In this document: in pieces, positions 5,627 through 6,150 of the stretch
Layout: the number at the start of each line of letters is the position of its first letter
Position numbering within the stretch: the first letter of the stretch is position 1
Source of the DNA: Desulfurococcales archaeon
GTDB lineage: Archaea; Thermoproteota; Thermoprotei_A; CAZTBM01; SZUA-1508
Assembly (NCBI GenBank): GCA_015661855.1
Contig: DQVH01000069.1
Location: 1-6,150 of the forward strand
Direction of reading: 5' to 3'
DNA: 6,150 nucleotides
Notes under the pieces: generated by a model
Seen by the model: the letters and a program-made list of their open reading frames with translations, nothing else
What the model was told of the DNA's origin: nothing
Databases searched by the model: none
Position numbers and translations under genes: made by a program

Positions 5627-5996
5627 AGAAACACGTAAAGTTACGTGTATCATTTGCCCTATGGGGTGTAAGATTACTGTAAAGCTTAGAAATGGAGAGA
5701 TAGTGGGAGTTGAGGGAGCATCATGTCCTAAAGGTAAAGACTACGCTATTGAGGAAGTTAAATCACCAAAAAGATACGTTATGTCCGTTGTTAAATGTAA
5801 GAATGGCGATTTACCTACAGTATCTGTGAAAACAGATAAACCAGTACCCAAAGATATGATATGGAAGATCATGGACATACTATCTAGAATAGAGGTTGAA
5901 GCTCCAGTAGAAATAGGTAGTATTATAGTAGAGAACGTTCTAGGACTCGGCGTAAATATTGTAGCTACTCGGCCATGTAGGAAAGTTAAAAGTTAA
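5619..5996 (+). CDS. Small Cys-rich DUF1667-family protein, probable iron-sulfur subunit of the glycerol-3-phosphate oxidising complex
   Basis: 125 aa, without signal peptide or membrane segment. The N-terminus carries C10-x2-C13-P-x2-C17 and then C36 in ASCPKG, a CxxCxxxC...C pattern like those holding a [4Fe-4S] cluster near the N-terminus of molybdopterin oxidoreductases; C60 and C120 are additional. Length and motif fit DUF1667, a family of unknown function commonly encoded next to a GlpA-like dehydrogenase and an FAD/NAD oxidoreductase. The cluster and its type are inferred from the Cys spacing. It overlaps the previous gene by 8 nt, so the two are translationally coupled and very likely form a complex. 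It may carry electrons between the two flavoproteins or out to an external acceptor, the role GlpC has in E. coli, to which it is not similar. Stop is TAA. Confidence 0.85.
   Translation: MSEETRKVTCIICPMGCKITVKLRNGEIVGVEGASCPKGKDYAIEEVKSPKRYVMSVVKCKNGDLPTVSVKTDKPVPKDMIWKIMDILSRIEVEAPVEIGSIIVENVLGLGVNIVATRPCRKVKS
5631..5648. repeat. 8-bp inverted repeat inside the 5' end of the DUF1667 gene
   Basis: ACACGTAA (5631-5638) and TTACGTGT (5641-5648) are perfect arms with a 2-nt spacer, beginning 9 nt after the ATG codon. It encodes ordinary residues (T5 to the start of C10). About one such repeat is expected by chance in a window this size, so function is doubtful. Confidence 0.25.
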
Positions 5997-5999
5997 AGG

Positions 6000-6004
6000 T
6001 TTTT
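6000..6004 (+). terminator. Probable U-tract terminator of the glpA unit
   Basis: Five T follow within 4 nt of the TAA stop of the last gene, then TCTC in a pyrimidine-rich stretch. This matches the hairpin-independent U-tract terminators of archaea. The T-run is short, so some read-through is likely. Confidence 0.4.
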
Positions 6005-6102
6005 CTCACCCAATCCACCTAATCTAGCTTAATCCACTTCTGAATACACACCCTCTATGATGCTATACTATTACACTATTACATTTTACACTACCATCGA
6101 CT

Positions 6103-6127
6103 ATAGACTAAGGCCTGTATAGTCTAT
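6103..6127. repeat. Inverted repeat ATAGACTA/TAGTCTAT in the right flank
   Basis: Arms ATAGACTA (6103-6110) and TAGTCTAT (6120-6127) are perfect over 8 bp, with a 9-nt spacer that starts with the palindrome AGGCCT (6111-6116). It could be a transcript-end hairpin, an operator for the next gene, or chance. Confidence 0.35.
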
Positions 6128-6150
6128 GTTCCACCTGCACTGACACTAAA

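Larger units (their letters stand above)
5997..6150. other. Gene-free 3' flank of the glpA unit
   Basis: No gene is seen; all six frames are broken by stops. In the direction of the preceding transcripts it is C-rich and G-poor (I count 44 C and 15 G), resembling the sense-strand bias of the flank downstream of glpF. It contains the T-run and the inverted repeat listed separately. The right-hand neighbour is beyond the window. Confidence 0.6.

Noticed and set aside
6057..6143. Possible C/D box guide RNA (ATGATG-like box C and CTGA box D)
   Set aside because: The boxes are about 80 nt apart, box C is imperfect and no D'/C' pair is visible; archaeal C/D RNAs are usually near 50-60 nt.
1..6150. 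CRISPR array, tRNA/rRNA genes, insertion sequence or integrase
   Set aside because: No regularly spaced repeats, tRNA-like folds, transposase motifs or flanking target duplications were seen on either strand.

Overview
The window looks like a chromosomal segment of a hyperthermophilic archaeon, most likely a crenarchaeote (Thermoproteota). The evidence is indirect: Arg is coded almost entirely by AGA/AGG, Ile very often by ATA and Leu often by CTA; coding strands are purine-rich; first genes have A/T boxes at the distance expected for leaderless or nearly leaderless archaeal transcripts; and two internal genes carry a perfect GAGGTGA ribosome-binding site. Species cannot be named from this, and a euryarchaeote such as a Thermococcus relative is not formally excluded.

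The whole window is one glycerol-catabolism locus. Positions 1-270 hold no convincing gene and have a strongly biased composition (G and T on the + strand). A glycerol-channel gene (glpF, 271-1125, minus strand) is transcribed divergently from glycerol kinase (glpK, 1195-2778, plus strand) across a 69-bp gap containing a single symmetric A/T box. A 79-bp gap with palindromes and its own TATA-like element leads into a three-gene unit: glycerol-3-phosphate dehydrogenase with a C-terminal [2Fe-2S] domain (glpA, 2858 or 2867-4372), a two-Rossmann FAD/NAD-type oxidoreductase (4379-5626), and a small Cys-rich DUF1667-type protein (5619-5996). The last 154 bases hold no gene but contain a T-run and an inverted repeat.

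Functionally, glycerol enters through GlpF, is trapped as sn-glycerol-3-phosphate by GlpK, and is oxidised to dihydroxyacetone phosphate for central metabolism by the GlpA-centred complex. The layout (glpF, glpK, then glpA + FAD/NAD oxidoreductase + DUF1667) resembles the glycerol operon known from Thermotoga maritima rather than E. coli glpABC: no GlpC-type membrane iron-sulfur subunit is present, so the electron acceptor is open.

The points most worth a second look are an Asp at the position where the third cluster Cys is expected in the GlpA [2Fe-2S] domain, a Trp-Val-Ala-Arg selectivity filter in the channel that matches plant nodulin-26-type aquaporins rather than E. coli GlpF, the uncharacterised DUF1667 partner in place of a membrane anchor, and two regulatory intergenic regions with symmetric elements. 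The gene families themselves are familiar; I do not see a wholly unknown system.
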